From contig NZ_CP121112.1 in NCBI RefSeq assembly GCF_029625295.1, forward strand, positions 4,960,001 to 5,024,000: a stretch of 64,000 nucleotides of DNA, given 5' to 3'. The stretch's first letter is position 1. Every line of letters starts with the position of its first letter. This document shows, piece after piece, positions 28,030 to 37,170 of this stretch. Both the position numbers and the translations under genes were made by a program. The notes under the pieces were generated by a model. That model was not told where the DNA came from. It searched no databases and saw only the letters and a program-made list of their open reading frames with translations. Origin of the DNA: Flavobacterium gyeonganense. Its GTDB lineage: Bacteria > Bacteroidota > Bacteroidia > Flavobacteriales > Flavobacteriaceae.

Positions 28030-29813
28030 ATGAAATGGATTCCTAAGTTTAATTCCTCAAATTACTTGAGAGTTATTTTTATAATAGCTATTTTCATTTT
28101 AATTTTTCTTTCGTCAATAGCTTACAAACATAACAGGGATCTTAATGAATCTACTAAGCTGCTCATGCACACCTATGAAATCAACATAGAGCTTGAGCGG
28201 CTTATGTCAGCTATAAAAGATGCAGAAACAGGTCAGCGTGGCTTTATGATTACACGAAACCATCGTTTTCTGGCTCCTTATCTTTTTTCGCGCGACAAGG
28301 TAAATACTTCTTTTATTGCCTTGAAAAAGCTTACTGCCGACAATCCGGTACAAAAACAAAACCTCGAAAAAATATACAAACTGATCATTAAACGCTATGT
28401 TTCATTTGAAAATTGTTTAAAGTACAGTGATCCAGAAACGTATGATAAAAGAAAACTAGACAATCATATGTTTGGCGGCCGTATATTAATGGATAACATT
28501 CGTTTTAAAGTAGATGAAATGAATGATATCGAAAAAAACTTTTGAAAAAAAGTTTAAAGAAATACGATGAAGAAATTTCTCTTGGTCCAATTTTTTCGAT
28601 ACTATTATTCTTAGCCGCTCTTCTCTTTATTTTACTTGCATACAGACAAATAAGCAAAGACCTTGAACGCTTAAAAATTTTCAACAAGAAACTCTTGATT
28701 TCTTCAGGTCTTATGGCCGAATCTGAAGTAATTGGTAAATTTAGCACCTGGCAATGGGATCTGGAAACAGGGAAAATTGATTATTCTGACAATCAGTTTA
28801 GACTTTTAGGAGTTGAGCCAAACGCTTTTGCACCAAAAAAGGATAGCTTTTTAGATTTTGTACATCCAGAAGACAAGGAAGCAATTAAAGCCTCTATGGA
28901 GGGAATTATCAATAACGAAGAACTTCCATTTATCTACTATAAAATAATTCAGCCTAATGGCGAGACCAGACATTTAAAATCTACAGGTAAATTACTGGTT
29001 GACCAGAATGGGAGCAAAATTCTACTCGGTATCAATTTTGATATTACAGATGAACACTTACTAAACATTGAACTTCAGGAACGAAACAACCAGCTTGAAA
29101 AAAGCAATAAAGAATTAGCTTCTTTTAATCATGTCGCGAGCCATGATTTACAAGAACCATTGCGCAAAATTCAAACCTTTATTTCTAGAATTTCCGAAGA
29201 AGACAAGGCAGTTCTTTCTGATAGCGCAAAAGATTACATTATAAAAGTAGAAACATCAGCCAAAAGAATGCGTGTTTTGATTGATGATTTATTATTATTC
29301 TCCAGAACTAATACTACCAAAAAAGAATTCATTAAATCAGATCTGAATGAATTGCTGGAAAATGCAACATTAGAACTTGCTGTAATAACTGATGAGAAAA
29401 AAGGAAGTATCAACGTTACTAAATTACCTAAATTAGAAGTTATACCCTACCAGATAGAACAGCTCTTTATTAATTTGATTGGTAATTCACTAAAATACAG
29501 TCTTCCGGAAATACCACCTCAGATTACTATTGATTGCGAAAAAATATTGTCTAATGAATATCCGGAATTAATTGATCATCCTTTCAAGAAATTTTATAAG
29601 ATTACATTTACCGATAACGGAATGGGATTTGATCCACAATTCAAAGACAATATTTTTGTGTTGTTTAAACGACTACATTCTAAAAATGATTATCCGGGTA
29701 CAGGAATTGGATTAGCAATTTGTAAAAAAATTGTTGAGAACCATAAAGGCTACATAACCGCTGACAGCAAACTAGGCGAAGGCTCCGTATTTACTGTATT
29801 TCTTCCTCAATAA
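28030..29813 (+). CDS. CHASE3-PAS sensor histidine kinase, frameshifted
   Basis: About 594 residues after repair. Transmembrane helix (about 11-31), periplasmic CHASE3 domain with DAETGQRGFMIT, second transmembrane helix (SILLFLAALLFILLAYRQI), a PAS domain (TWQWDLETGKIDYSD to NFDITDE), HisKA with the phospho-acceptor His in NHVASHDLQEPLRK, and HATPase with N box LIGNSLKYS, G1 DNGMGFDP and GTGIGLAICKKI. The frame breaks in an A7 run at 28532-28538; one extra A joins IEK to KLLKKSLKKYDEE. Probable partner of the receiver protein just upstream. Confidence 0.9.
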
Positions 29814-29837
29814 ACTCTTTCTAAAACCTTATTAAAA

Positions 29838-29880
29838 ACGTTATATTTTTCCAGAATGGGAATTATATAACGTTTCTTTT
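29838..29880 (+). terminator. terminator after the histidine kinase
   Basis: ACGTTATAT pairs with ATATAACGT around a 17-bp loop and is followed by T-rich sequence. Confidence 0.75.
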
Positions 29881-29953
29881 TTTATGCTGTAAAGCAAACC
29901 TTACTATTCGTTAGCATCTTTGTAATGTAATAATGAAGTAACTATTTAGACAG

Positions 29954-30520
29954 ATGTTTTCATCAAAAAGATCATTCTTCAAAACAGCTTTTATAGCCAT
30001 TGTAACGATAACTATTTCGTCATGTAATGAAAATGAAAAACCGGAAAACAGAAAACCGGAAAACAAATACGTTCTTACAAAAAATACTGAACAAACTGAA
30101 GCTTATTTTTTTGTTGCAACTGCAGGAGTAACAAAAACAATTATTTCTAAAGCGCAGCTGGCACAACGTAAAAGTTTACAAAATTCAATAAAAATTGTCA
30201 GTAGCAAAATAGAAAATAATCAAAAATTATTGTTACAGGAAATCAACAAAATAGCTGTTCAAAAACTCATTATAATCAGTGAAATAAATACATCGGTTAC
30301 GAATAAGGATTTGTATGAGCTTGCTAACAAAAAGGATGTAGATTTTGATGATGCCTATTTGAATTCTATTACACAGTCATTAACTGAAATGATAGGATTA
30401 TTTGAATCGATAGCAAAAGAAACAAATGATATGGTAATACTGAAATTAGTTGCTCATTATTTACCAAAACAATACGAATTTTTAAGAGAAACAGAAAAAA
30501 TTAAAAAACAAATCAATTAA
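29954..30520 (+). CDS. DUF4142-like lipoprotein
   Basis: 188 residues. Lipobox ITISSC at about residue 24, then a linker rich in Glu, Lys and Asn, and a helical domain (TEAYFFVATAGVTKTIISKAQLAQ) resembling DUF4142, a periplasmic ferritin-like helical bundle without known activity. It follows a promoter-like CTTTGTAATGTAATAA and starts a run of envelope-stress genes. Confidence 0.75.
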   Translation: MFSSKRSFFKTAFIAIVTITISSCNENEKPENRKPENKYVLTKNTEQTEAYFFVATAGVTKTIISKAQLAQRKSLQNSIKIVSSKIENNQKLLLQEINKIAVQKLIIISEINTSVTNKDLYELANKKDVDFDDAYLNSITQSLTEMIGLFESIAKETNDMVILKLVAHYLPKQYEFLRETEKIKKQIN

Positions 30521-30555
30521 AATCAAATTAGAATTATTAACTAAATTTTTAAATT

Positions 30556-31206
30556 ATGAAAATGCAATCAAATTTCTTATACGCCTTATCTCTTTTTATG
30601 ATGACTTCATTTGGAGTAGTATCTGCTCAGAGCAGTACAGTTGTAGGTCCTGAATTCGGTATCAAAGGAGGGGTTAATATGTCAAACTTATATTCAGATT
30701 CTGATGATATCGATGACGAAAATGCGCTATGGGGTTTTAATGCAGGTATTTTTGCTGCCTTCCCAATCGCTGACAAAGTATTTATTCAGCCAGAGATATT
30801 ATATACTACAAAAGGTGCTGAATTAGATTACAACGTTGCTGGTGTTGCAGGTACTAATAAATTTAAACTTAATTATATTGAAGTACCATTGTTAGTAAGA
30901 TTTAATCTAACTGAAAACTTTAATGTTCACGTAGGTGGTTATGCATCATATCTTGTAAATGCTAAATTAACCGGAGAAGGAGATATTGAATTTGATGACG
31001 AATTAGATGCAGATGACTTCGAAAGATTTGATGCAGGTTTATCAGCTGGTGTTGGTTTAGATTTCAACCCAATCAGTATAGGATTGCGTTATAACTACGG
31101 ATTAACAACTATTGGAAAAGAAAGAGAAGCTTTCGGAAACACTTACACTTTTCCAGATGCTAAAAACAGCAACTTAAGCTTGTACTTGGCTTATAAATTA
31201 AACTAG
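30556..31206 (+). CDS. porin-family outer-membrane beta-barrel protein
   Basis: 216 residues. Signal peptide ending GVVSAQ (about residue 25), then GIKGGVNMSNLY, FNAGIFAAFPI and NYIEVPLLVRF, the hallmarks of the PF13568 outer-membrane barrel family, and a C-terminal LSLYLAYKLN strand. An acidic loop (DDELDADDFERFD) may bind cations. Lies 36 bp before a small membrane protein gene, within the stress cluster. Confidence 0.9.
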   Translation: MKMQSNFLYALSLFMMTSFGVVSAQSSTVVGPEFGIKGGVNMSNLYSDSDDIDDENALWGFNAGIFAAFPIADKVFIQPEILYTTKGAELDYNVAGVAGTNKFKLNYIEVPLLVRFNLTENFNVHVGGYASYLVNAKLTGEGDIEFDDELDADDFERFDAGLSAGVGLDFNPISIGLRYNYGLTTIGKEREAFGNTYTFPDAKNSNLSLYLAYKLN

Positions 31207-31241
31207 AAAACATAAATTATTAACCATAAACATTAAGAACC

Positions 31242-31394
31242 ATGTCAAATTTATTATATACAATCGCGGTTATTCTTGTCATTCTTTGGGCCCTTGGGTT
31301 CTTTGTATACAGTGCAGGAAGTATCATTCACATCTTATTGGTAATTGCCATCATAGCAATACTATTCAGACTTATCAAAGGTCGCGAAATTTAA
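31242..31394 (+). CDS. lmo0937-type small membrane protein
   Basis: 50 residues, too short for most automatic gene calls. Opens MSNLLYTIAVILVILWALGF and has two hydrophobic helices separated by SAGSIIH, ending IKGREI. This matches the lmo0937 family of tiny membrane proteins, common in stress clusters of Bacteroidota. ATG is preceded by AAGAACC. Confidence 0.85.
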   Translation: MSNLLYTIAVILVILWALGFFVYSAGSIIHILLVIAIIAILFRLIKGREI

Positions 31395-31444
31395 AATCAA
31401 ACATTATTTAAACATTTTATATTAATTTTTTAAAATCAAATATT

Positions 31445-31728
31445 ATGAAAACTAGTAGCACACTTTTAGGAATTTTAGGAGCCGCAGCGGCAGGAGCTTT
31501 TTTAGGAGTATTATTTGCACCGGATAAAGGTTCAGAGACAAGAAAAAAATCAAAGACAAATCGAAAGATTACGGAGATAACCTTAAAGGAAAATTCGATG
31601 GTATCTTAAGCACAATTAATTCAAATGGCAAAGATATCATTGAAGAAGGAAAAGCAAAATTCAATCAGGTAAAAGAAGACTTCAACTCTATTAAAGATGA
31701 AGCAAAAACTGTAAAAACAAACTACTAA
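31445..31728 (+). CDS. YtxH-type protein, frameshifted
   Basis: About 94 residues after repair. Glycine-rich membrane segment LLGILGAAAAGAFLGVLFAPDKG at residues 6-28 with the family FAPDKGSETRKK ending, then a charged amphipathic helix. The frame breaks at an A7 run (about 31544-31550); one more A gives KKIKDKSKDYGDNLKGKF and a stop at 31728. YtxH proteins are general-stress envelope proteins of unknown mechanism. Without the repair only about 40 codons are open. Confidence 0.8.
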
Positions 31729-31766
31729 GATTGATTTTTTCTTCAACCATAAAAAACACCAATATC

Positions 31767-32126
31767 ATGGAAACTAATGCAACAACAAACGAAAACCTAA
31801 ATATGTATGAAAAAGCAGAAAACTACACCAAAACAAGTTTAGAATTGATTAAACTTAAAACGGTATCAGCATCTGCAGATGTTTTATCAACATTAACTTC
31901 ACGGATAGCGGTTGGCGTTGTTGTTGCATTTTTTACTTTGTTTCTTAATATCGGACTTAGCTTATGGATTGGAAAAGAACTTGGTGAATATTATTATGGT
32001 TTCTTTGCGATAGCAGGTTTTTATTTAATCATTGCTATTGTATTGCACAAAACACAGCATAAGCTGATTAAAACCCCAATTGGAAATTTAATTGTTTCCA
32101 GTATCCTGAAAGACACTAAAAACTGA
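31767..32126 (+). CDS. phage-holin-III-like (DUF1469-type) membrane protein
   Basis: 119 residues from the ATG opening METNATTNENLN; a longer in-frame start at 31731 overlaps the preceding intergenic sequence. Two membrane helices (VGVVVAFFTLFLNIGLSLWIG and YGFFAIAGFYLIIAIVL) follow an amphipathic N-terminal helix. This matches the holin-superfamily III/DUF1469 proteins found in bacterial stress clusters with YtxH, not a lysis cassette. Follows YtxH by 38 bp. Confidence 0.8.
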   Translation: METNATTNENLNMYEKAENYTKTSLELIKLKTVSASADVLSTLTSRIAVGVVVAFFTLFLNIGLSLWIGKELGEYYYGFFAIAGFYLIIAIVLHKTQHKLIKTPIGNLIVSSILKDTKN

Positions 32127-32158
32127 TTTAATAATTAATACTATAAAAAAGACTATTT

Positions 32159-32536
32159 ATGGAAGCTATTTACACTATTGATTCATTAAATCAAAAAATT
32201 AAGCTTTTAGAAGAACAACAAGACAGGGAATGGTGTGATATCAAAGACGAAATCGATGAAATTAAGGAAAATTTAAAACCTCTTAATCTCATTCGGAACA
32301 CAGTCCAGGAAGTCAATGAAGCCGTGGGCTTCAAGAGTGATCTGGCCCAATCTGCTATAAGCATTGGAATAGGTTACCTGGCTAAAAAACTGGTAGTAGG
32401 AAAAACCGATTCTACATTTAAAAACATCCTAGGGTCTATATTACAGCTTGCTGTAACCACTTTGGTAGCAAAGCCGGCAGACCATCATGAACCTTCAGAG
32501 AAGGAATTGTACGAGGAAGAATCATTTGAAGGGTAA
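32159..32536 (+). CDS. unknown protein with N-terminal coiled coil
   Basis: 125 residues. Residues 8-50 are a charged coiled-coil stretch (LNQKIKLLEEQQDREWCDIK); a glycine-rich hydrophobic stretch (SAISIGIGYLAKKLV and ILGSILQLAVTTLVA) follows, and the tail is acidic. Such proteins regularly follow YtxH/holin-like genes in Flavobacterium. Probably a membrane-associated partner of the upstream gene. Confidence 0.7.
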   Translation: MEAIYTIDSLNQKIKLLEEQQDREWCDIKDEIDEIKENLKPLNLIRNTVQEVNEAVGFKSDLAQSAISIGIGYLAKKLVVGKTDSTFKNILGSILQLAVTTLVAKPADHHEPSEKELYEEESFEG

Positions 32537-32560
32537 TTGTATAACTTAAATACAACTATT

Positions 32561-32659
32561 ATGGAAAAGATAAACGAAATAATAATTAAAAATGGTGTTT
32601 ACATTTACTCGAATTTCTATAAATGTTTTGAATATACGAGAGTATTTTTAGGTATCTAG
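32561..32659 (+). CDS. possible 32-residue peptide
   Basis: ATG to TAG, 33 codons, 24 bp after the previous gene: opens MEKINEIIIKNGVYIYSNFY. The opening resembles the start of longer Flavobacterium proteins, so this may be a truncated remnant. Only position and frame support it. Confidence 0.3.
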   Translation: MEKINEIIIKNGVYIYSNFYKCFEYTRVFLGI

Positions 32660-32746
32660 CTAGTTTATACGTTTCTGCTATAACAAACGGTTAAACAGAT
32701 AATACCTCACTATAAATCTCTGTTTAGATAAATAGAGCCTTACAAG

Positions 32747-32782
32747 AAAAGCAAAGTTTGCATTAGTAAACTTTGCTTTTTT
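32747..32782 (+). terminator. terminator of the stress cluster
   Basis: AAAAGCAAAGTTT and AAACTTTGCTTTT form a long stem around GCATTAGT, followed by six T. Confidence 0.85.
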
Positions 32783-32787
32783 GCATT

Positions 32788-32822
32788 AAAAAAATCCGAA
32801 CTTAAAATAAGTTCGGATTTTT
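32788..32822 (-). terminator. terminator of prfA
   Basis: AAAATCCGAACTT pairs with AAGTTCGGATTTT; on the minus strand it ends in a T run, about 40 bp after the prfA stop. Confidence 0.85.
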
Positions 32823-32860
32823 GTATATTATCTCTTAATTAAAGTCTACTAAGTCTAAAA

Positions 32861-33937
32861 TTAAAACACCTCAGAAGCTTCTTTGAGTTTCTCCATATTA
32901 TTTACCAATTGAAGCTCAGCAACAATTTTCTGAATATCACCGTTCATGATATTTCCTAAATCATAAAGTGTAAGTCCGATACGATGATCCGTTACACGCC
33001 CCTGTGCATAATTGTAAGTACGAATTTTAGCAGAACGGTCACCTGAACTAACCTGAGAAGTACGTTTAGACGCATCTTCAGCTTCTTTCTTTGCCAATTC
33101 CATTTCGTACAAACGGGAACGCAAAACCGTTAGTGCCTTATCTTTATTTTTATGCTGCGATTTCTGATCTTGACATTGCGCCACTAATCCGGTTGGAATA
33201 TGCGTTAAACGTACGGCCGATTTCGTAGTATTTACCGACTGCCCTCCAGGTCCTGATGAACAGAAGAAATCGACACGAACATCATTCATATCAATCTGTA
33301 CATCAAACTCTTCTGCTTCCGGTAAAACCATAACCGTTGCTGCCGATGTATGCACACGACCCTGAGTTTCGGTCTGCGGAACACGCTGCACACGGTGAAC
33401 ACCCGCTTCAAACTTCAAAGTTCCATACACATCTTCTCCAGAAACCTCAAAAATTACCTCTTTAAAACCTCCTGAAGTTCCTTCGTTCATATCTACCACA
33501 GAAGTTCTCCAACCTTGAGACTCACAGTATTTAGTATACATTCTGAACAAATCACCAGCAAAAATACTCGCTTCGTCCCCACCCGTTCCCGCGCGAATCT
33601 CTACCATTACATTTTTAGCATCCTCAGGATCTTTCGGAATCAGCATAAATTTGATTTCCTCCTCCAGTTGCGGCAAACGTTCTTTTGCTTCATCCAGCTG
33701 CATTTTGGCCATTTCGACCATATCAGCATCGCTTCCATCAGCAATAATTTCGTTGGCTTCGTCAATATTGGCCAAAACAAGAATGTATTCTTCTCTCTTT
33801 TCAACCAAAGCTTTGATGCTTTTATATTCCTGATTAAGCTGTACATAGCGTTTTTGATCCGCAATAACATCCGGCTGAATAATCAAATCCGAAATCTCAT
33901 CAAAACGCTGCTTTACATATTGAAGTCTGTCTAACAT
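32861..33937 (-). CDS. prfA: peptide chain release factor 1
   Basis: 358 residues, usual length. Recognises UAA/UAG stop codons. The peptidyl-tRNA hydrolysis motif is in CSSGPGGQSVNTTKSAVRL (GGQ at about 230) and MVEIRAGTGGDEASIFAGDLFRMY is the usual domain 2 segment. It marks the core-genome edge before the cassette region. Confidence 0.97.
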   Translation of the reverse strand: MLDRLQYVKQRFDEISDLIIQPDVIADQKRYVQLNQEYKSIKALVEKREEYILVLANIDEANEIIADGSDADMVEMAKMQLDEAKERLPQLEEEIKFMLIPKDPEDAKNVMVEIRAGTGGDEASIFAGDLFRMYTKYCESQGWRTSVVDMNEGTSGGFKEVIFEVSGEDVYGTLKFEAGVHRVQRVPQTETQGRVHTSAATVMVLPEAEEFDVQIDMNDVRVDFFCSSGPGGQSVNTTKSAVRLTHIPTGLVAQCQDQKSQHKNKDKALTVLRSRLYEMELAKKEAEDASKRTSQVSSGDRSAKIRTYNYAQGRVTDHRIGLTLYDLGNIMNGDIQKIVAELQLVNNMEKLKEASEVF

Positions 33938-34013
33938 TTTCTTTTCCTTTTATTGGACTGCAAAATTACGAAAAATAGTTGATAGTTAAAAGTTGTTCGT
34001 TATGGTTTTTTCA

Positions 34014-34124
34014 GGAGCTGATTCCTGCTATCCGCTGTATCTTTTTAGGCAGAATATTTACACTTTACTTAGCTATTTTCGTTTACCTAAAAAGGATGCC
34101 GCTGCTATCAGGGCTAGGGCTTTT
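34014..34124. repeat. REP-like imperfect palindrome
   Basis: CCTGCTATCCGCTG, ATCTTTTTAGG and, after about 30 bp, CCTAAAAAGGAT then CCGCTGCTATCAGGG form a long imperfect hairpin, followed by CTAGGGCTTTTGC. I recall this type of dispersed palindrome from Flavobacterium genomes. It lies between prfA and the first attC-like site. Confidence 0.55.
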
Positions 34125-34237
34125 GCAATTTAACAAATGATCCCTGATTCGGACTATCCTCCAGTAAAACGTAATGATAATTTATAAAAGTTTTTCCTAT
34201 ATTAGCAAAATTAATTATTAACCAGTTATGGCATAAA

Positions 34238-34295
34238 GCTAACATTAATAAAACTTATTTAAGCCATTTTATGGCTGGTATAAGTAAGTTGGGCG
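34238..34295 (+). repeat. possible short attC-like site (site 0)
   Basis: Runs from GCTAAC to GTTGGGC over 58 bp. ACTTATTTAAGCCAT pairs with ATGGCTGGTATAAGT inside. GTTGGGC fits the canonical GTTRRRY core box, and the following cassette ends in the complementary CCCAAC. The outer boxes themselves are not well paired. Confidence 0.45.
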
Positions 34296-34690
34296 TAATT
34301 GGCAGTAGACTACGGAGTTTCTTGCACAATGAATTTTGGGGATATTTTTTGGAATTCTGGAAGAATAAAGCATTTAGGCTTCAAGTCTTTCGATTGGGAA
34401 TCGTAGAAAGTTCACTTTCAATACGTTTGACAACGTAAAAGACTTGGCTAAGTTATTAAAAATAAATGAGAAAGTCAATACCGCAGAATAAAGCATTTAG
34501 TTTTACTAACTTAAAATCTCAAAAATAATAGCGCCCCAAAATCCCAATTATTAACTTCGCCTAGCAGGCTTGCTAAGCAAAATAAATAATTGGTTTCATT
34601 GATTTTGATTGTGTTGAAAGAAAGATTCGAGTAGTCTATCCAACTCCGTTACTGATAAAAATTTGGATTGTCAATAGATCAGTAACTACT
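34296..34690 (+). other. gene-free segment, probable decayed cassette
   Basis: About 400 bp without a plausible gene. The start GTTGGGCGTA and the end TACTCCCAAC are complementary in nine of ten positions, as in the real cassettes. Its gene appears to have decayed. A short repeat, GAATAAAGCATTTAG, occurs twice (about 34363 and 34487). Confidence 0.45.
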
Positions 34691-34820
34691 CCCAACAGCG
34701 GTTTTGCAAAATGCCTTCGCTCTTTTGGATAAAATAGAACAAATTAAAAAATTTGGCTATTTTAGCTTTAATTAGTGAGCGACGAAGAGAAGGCACTTCG
34801 CAAAGCCGCGAAACGTTAGC
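34691..34820 (+). repeat. attC-like site 1
   Basis: Left box CCCAAC (34691-34696), right box GTTAGC (34815-34820). Inner arms AGCGGTTTTGCAAAATGCC and GGCACTTCGCAAAGCCGCG pair with a few mismatches; the right spacer before the box is AAAC. Confidence 0.8.
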
Positions 34821-34863
34821 AGTAATTTTAAAAAGAAGCGTATAAAATTAACTTTCGATTAAA

Positions 34864-35832
34864 ATGAATAATATAAATGAGTTAGTTTCGAAAAATAATA
34901 TGTCTAATTTGAGAATATTAAAGATAAAAAGTATTCCAGAAATAGATGGTATTATTGTACTTAAAACAAATTCATTAGACTCAGAATTTTTTATTGAAAT
35001 TTTAGACTTTGATAATAATAAAATCAAACAATTTTTGTTAGATAAAAAAATTTCAGACATTAGAGATTTTCATTCAATCGATTTAGAATATTTATATTTA
35101 AATGGAAGTTACAATGGGGATTTTGATTGTCACTTAAAAATTGATTCAAATAATGGTGAAATAATATTTCATAAAAAATTTGATACAGAAACCCATTCTC
35201 TGAATTATAAATATATTTTGAAAAATTATATTTTTAGAGAAGATTTGGTTTTATTAAATCTGGAAAACTTTGAAGAATATAATTTATATGATTTCATTAG
35301 TGACAATTTTGATGATGAATACAATTTTACTTATCTCTATTTTTCTGAAGGCAGATATGAAATTTTTACTTTTCCATATAACAATATTATAGGTTTCGAA
35401 ATTTTTGATAAAGATGGTGATGAACCTAGATGTACTTATATTATATTAAAAATTGAAAATAATAAAAACATACAAATTAAATTTGTTGGAAAAATTGAGG
35501 ATGCAGGATATGATTATATACTTAGCCCAGATAGTAACGAAATAGCATATAAAAGCACACTTTATAACAAACCTAATAATATCTTAATTAGAGATTTAGC
35601 AATCGATAATTTTCAAAATGCAGAAGTGCATATCAAAGATGAATCACTCAAAATTGTATATTTTAATCGAGAAAAAATTATTTTTAAAAACAACAATATG
35701 CTTGAAATTTTCGAGAGAAAAAGTAATAAATTGTTGAATTCCATTAAAATTGAAAATGATTCTTTATTTTTAATAAAAAACGATACTCTGTTCTATGTTA
35801 ATAATAATAAATTAAATGCACATCAGATTTAA
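34864..35832 (+). CDS. cassette 1 protein, unknown
   Basis: 322 residues, acidic and very rich in Ile, Asn, Asp and Phe, with strand-like repeats in the second half (for example GKIEDAGYDYILSPDSNEIAY), which may form a beta-propeller-like structure. No signal peptide, membrane segment or catalytic motif. Sole gene of its cassette: the left attC-like box is 44 bp upstream and the right R'' box is 15 bp after the stop. Codon use is markedly more AT-rich than in the neighbouring core genes. Confidence 0.75.
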   Translation: MNNINELVSKNNMSNLRILKIKSIPEIDGIIVLKTNSLDSEFFIEILDFDNNKIKQFLLDKKISDIRDFHSIDLEYLYLNGSYNGDFDCHLKIDSNNGEIIFHKKFDTETHSLNYKYILKNYIFREDLVLLNLENFEEYNLYDFISDNFDDEYNFTYLYFSEGRYEIFTFPYNNIIGFEIFDKDGDEPRCTYIILKIENNKNIQIKFVGKIEDAGYDYILSPDSNEIAYKSTLYNKPNNILIRDLAIDNFQNAEVHIKDESLKIVYFNREKIIFKNNNMLEIFERKSNKLLNSIKIENDSLFLIKNDTLFYVNNNKLNAHQI

Positions 35833-35846
35833 TAATAAAAACTACT

Positions 35847-35852
35847 GCTAAC
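35847..35852 (+). repeat. attC-like site 2, left (R'') box, cut by IS
   Basis: GCTAAC, preceded by TACT, which together are the exact complement of the cassette's own start (GTTAGCAGTA at 34815). The rest of this site continues after the IS91-like element at 38178. Confidence 0.75.
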
Positions 35853-36060
35853 AGCTAGAGTTTCGTTGCGGCTGCAAGCCGAACAATGAAACTCCTGTTG
35901 AAGGGAACCGGAGTACCTGCCGTCAACACTATGGAGTTATCGTAAAGTTTTGAGAGAGAGTTACAAGAGGCAACTGAGCCTCTTTTTTTTGGAGTAGATT
36001 TTCATTGGTTTTTCTCGTGTTTTCCTTCACCTTAGGACATAAGTTCCCTTACCCGTAAAA

Positions 36061-37170
36061 TTAACTTTCACGGGGAATTGGGTTTTGGCATCCGCCAAGA
36101 TACCAAGCAGGTGGGCCTCGTTGGTCAAAAACCGCTATTGGGTGCAAATTGCCCGTTTTGCAACACGGACATTTGGGCAAAAATGTTTTTTTTGCTACTT
36201 TTTCCAAGACCTTTACTTGGAGTTTTGCTTGCAAAAGCTTTAGCTTCCCACGCTTCCAAGTGCTGCTCAAAAAGCCATAATGACGAATCTTGACAAAGCG
36301 TTTGGGCAAAATATGCAACGAAAACCGACGGATAAACTCGCCGTGGGTCAATGTCATTTGCTTTTTGACTCCCGCCACTCGGTAATCCTTGTAATCGAAA
36401 GTCACGTTTTCGTTGTCAATGCTTTTGATTCGGTGGTTGCTGATGGCGATTTTATGGGTATATCTCCCCAGATACTCCACCACCGAATTGGGACTTCCAA
36501 AAGGCTTTTTGGTAAAAACTACCCAAGGCTTCTGCCATAAATGCTGCCGGATTTGCTCGTATTTTATGGGCTCTTTTGCTTTGAGTTTCTGGCAATATTT
36601 TGCCCTAAACACTTTCGATAAAGCTTTTACGGGAAACAAGAATTTGCCGTCCGTTCGGCTGTTTTTCCACTGTCCGTCTTTATCGATTCCTCCGCCAGGC
36701 ACAATACAATGCAGGTGCGGATGAAGGCTCAACTGCTGTCCCCAGGTGTGCAAAACAGCAATCATTCCCAGTTGTATTTCTTTGGCTTTGCCAAATTTTT
36801 GAAGCGTTTCCCAAGTCGCTTCAAACAGGGTGTCATACACCATTTTTGGCTGATGCATTGCCAAGGAATTAATGCTGTCGGGCAAGGTAAAAACCACGTG
36901 GAAGTATGGCACTGGCAAGAGTTCTGTACTTCGGGCTTCCATCCAATCCTCTCGCTTGTTACCCTGACATTTGGGACAATGTCTGTTCCTGCAAGAGTTG
37001 TAACTAATGGTCAGATTTCCACATTCATCACACCCATCGATATGACCGCCCAAATCGGCCGTTCGACATTTTTTGATGGCAGAAAGCGTGTGCAGTTGCC
37101 AAGTATTCAAGCCGTAGTTTTCGATTTTTGAGGCAATATTTCGCAGTACATCGGCTACTTCCGGTGGCAT
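36061..37170 (-). CDS. IS91 family transposase, copy 1
   Basis: 369 residues. N-terminal zinc module with CDECGN at 47-52 and CRNRHCPKC at 60-68; the HUH motif HPHLH at 150-154; catalytic tyrosines in VEYLGRYTHK (Tyr233 and Tyr237), as in Y2 rolling-circle transposases; and a second Cys cluster near the C-terminus (KCPCCKTGN). It nicks single-stranded DNA and drives rolling-circle transposition. The start overlaps the recombinase gene's end by 16 bp. Protein identical to that of copy 2. Confidence 0.95.
   Translation of the reverse strand: MPPEVADVLRNIASKIENYGLNTWQLHTLSAIKKCRTADLGGHIDGCDECGNLTISYNSCRNRHCPKCQGNKREDWMEARSTELLPVPYFHVVFTLPDSINSLAMHQPKMVYDTLFEATWETLQKFGKAKEIQLGMIAVLHTWGQQLSLHPHLHCIVPGGGIDKDGQWKNSRTDGKFLFPVKALSKVFRAKYCQKLKAKEPIKYEQIRQHLWQKPWVVFTKKPFGSPNSVVEYLGRYTHKIAISNHRIKSIDNENVTFDYKDYRVAGVKKQMTLTHGEFIRRFSLHILPKRFVKIRHYGFLSSTWKRGKLKLLQAKLQVKVLEKVAKKTFLPKCPCCKTGNLHPIAVFDQRGPPAWYLGGCQNPIPRES

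Noticed and set aside
31767..32126. Prophage holin
   Set aside because: The protein is of the DUF1469/holin-III type, but neighbours are YtxH, CsbD and a two-component system; no lysin, capsid or integrase genes are present.
36078..37131. Several open frames on the + strand opposite the IS transposase (and at 41949-43002)
   Set aside because: They mirror a well-supported transposase and have no family features. They recur only because the IS is duplicated.
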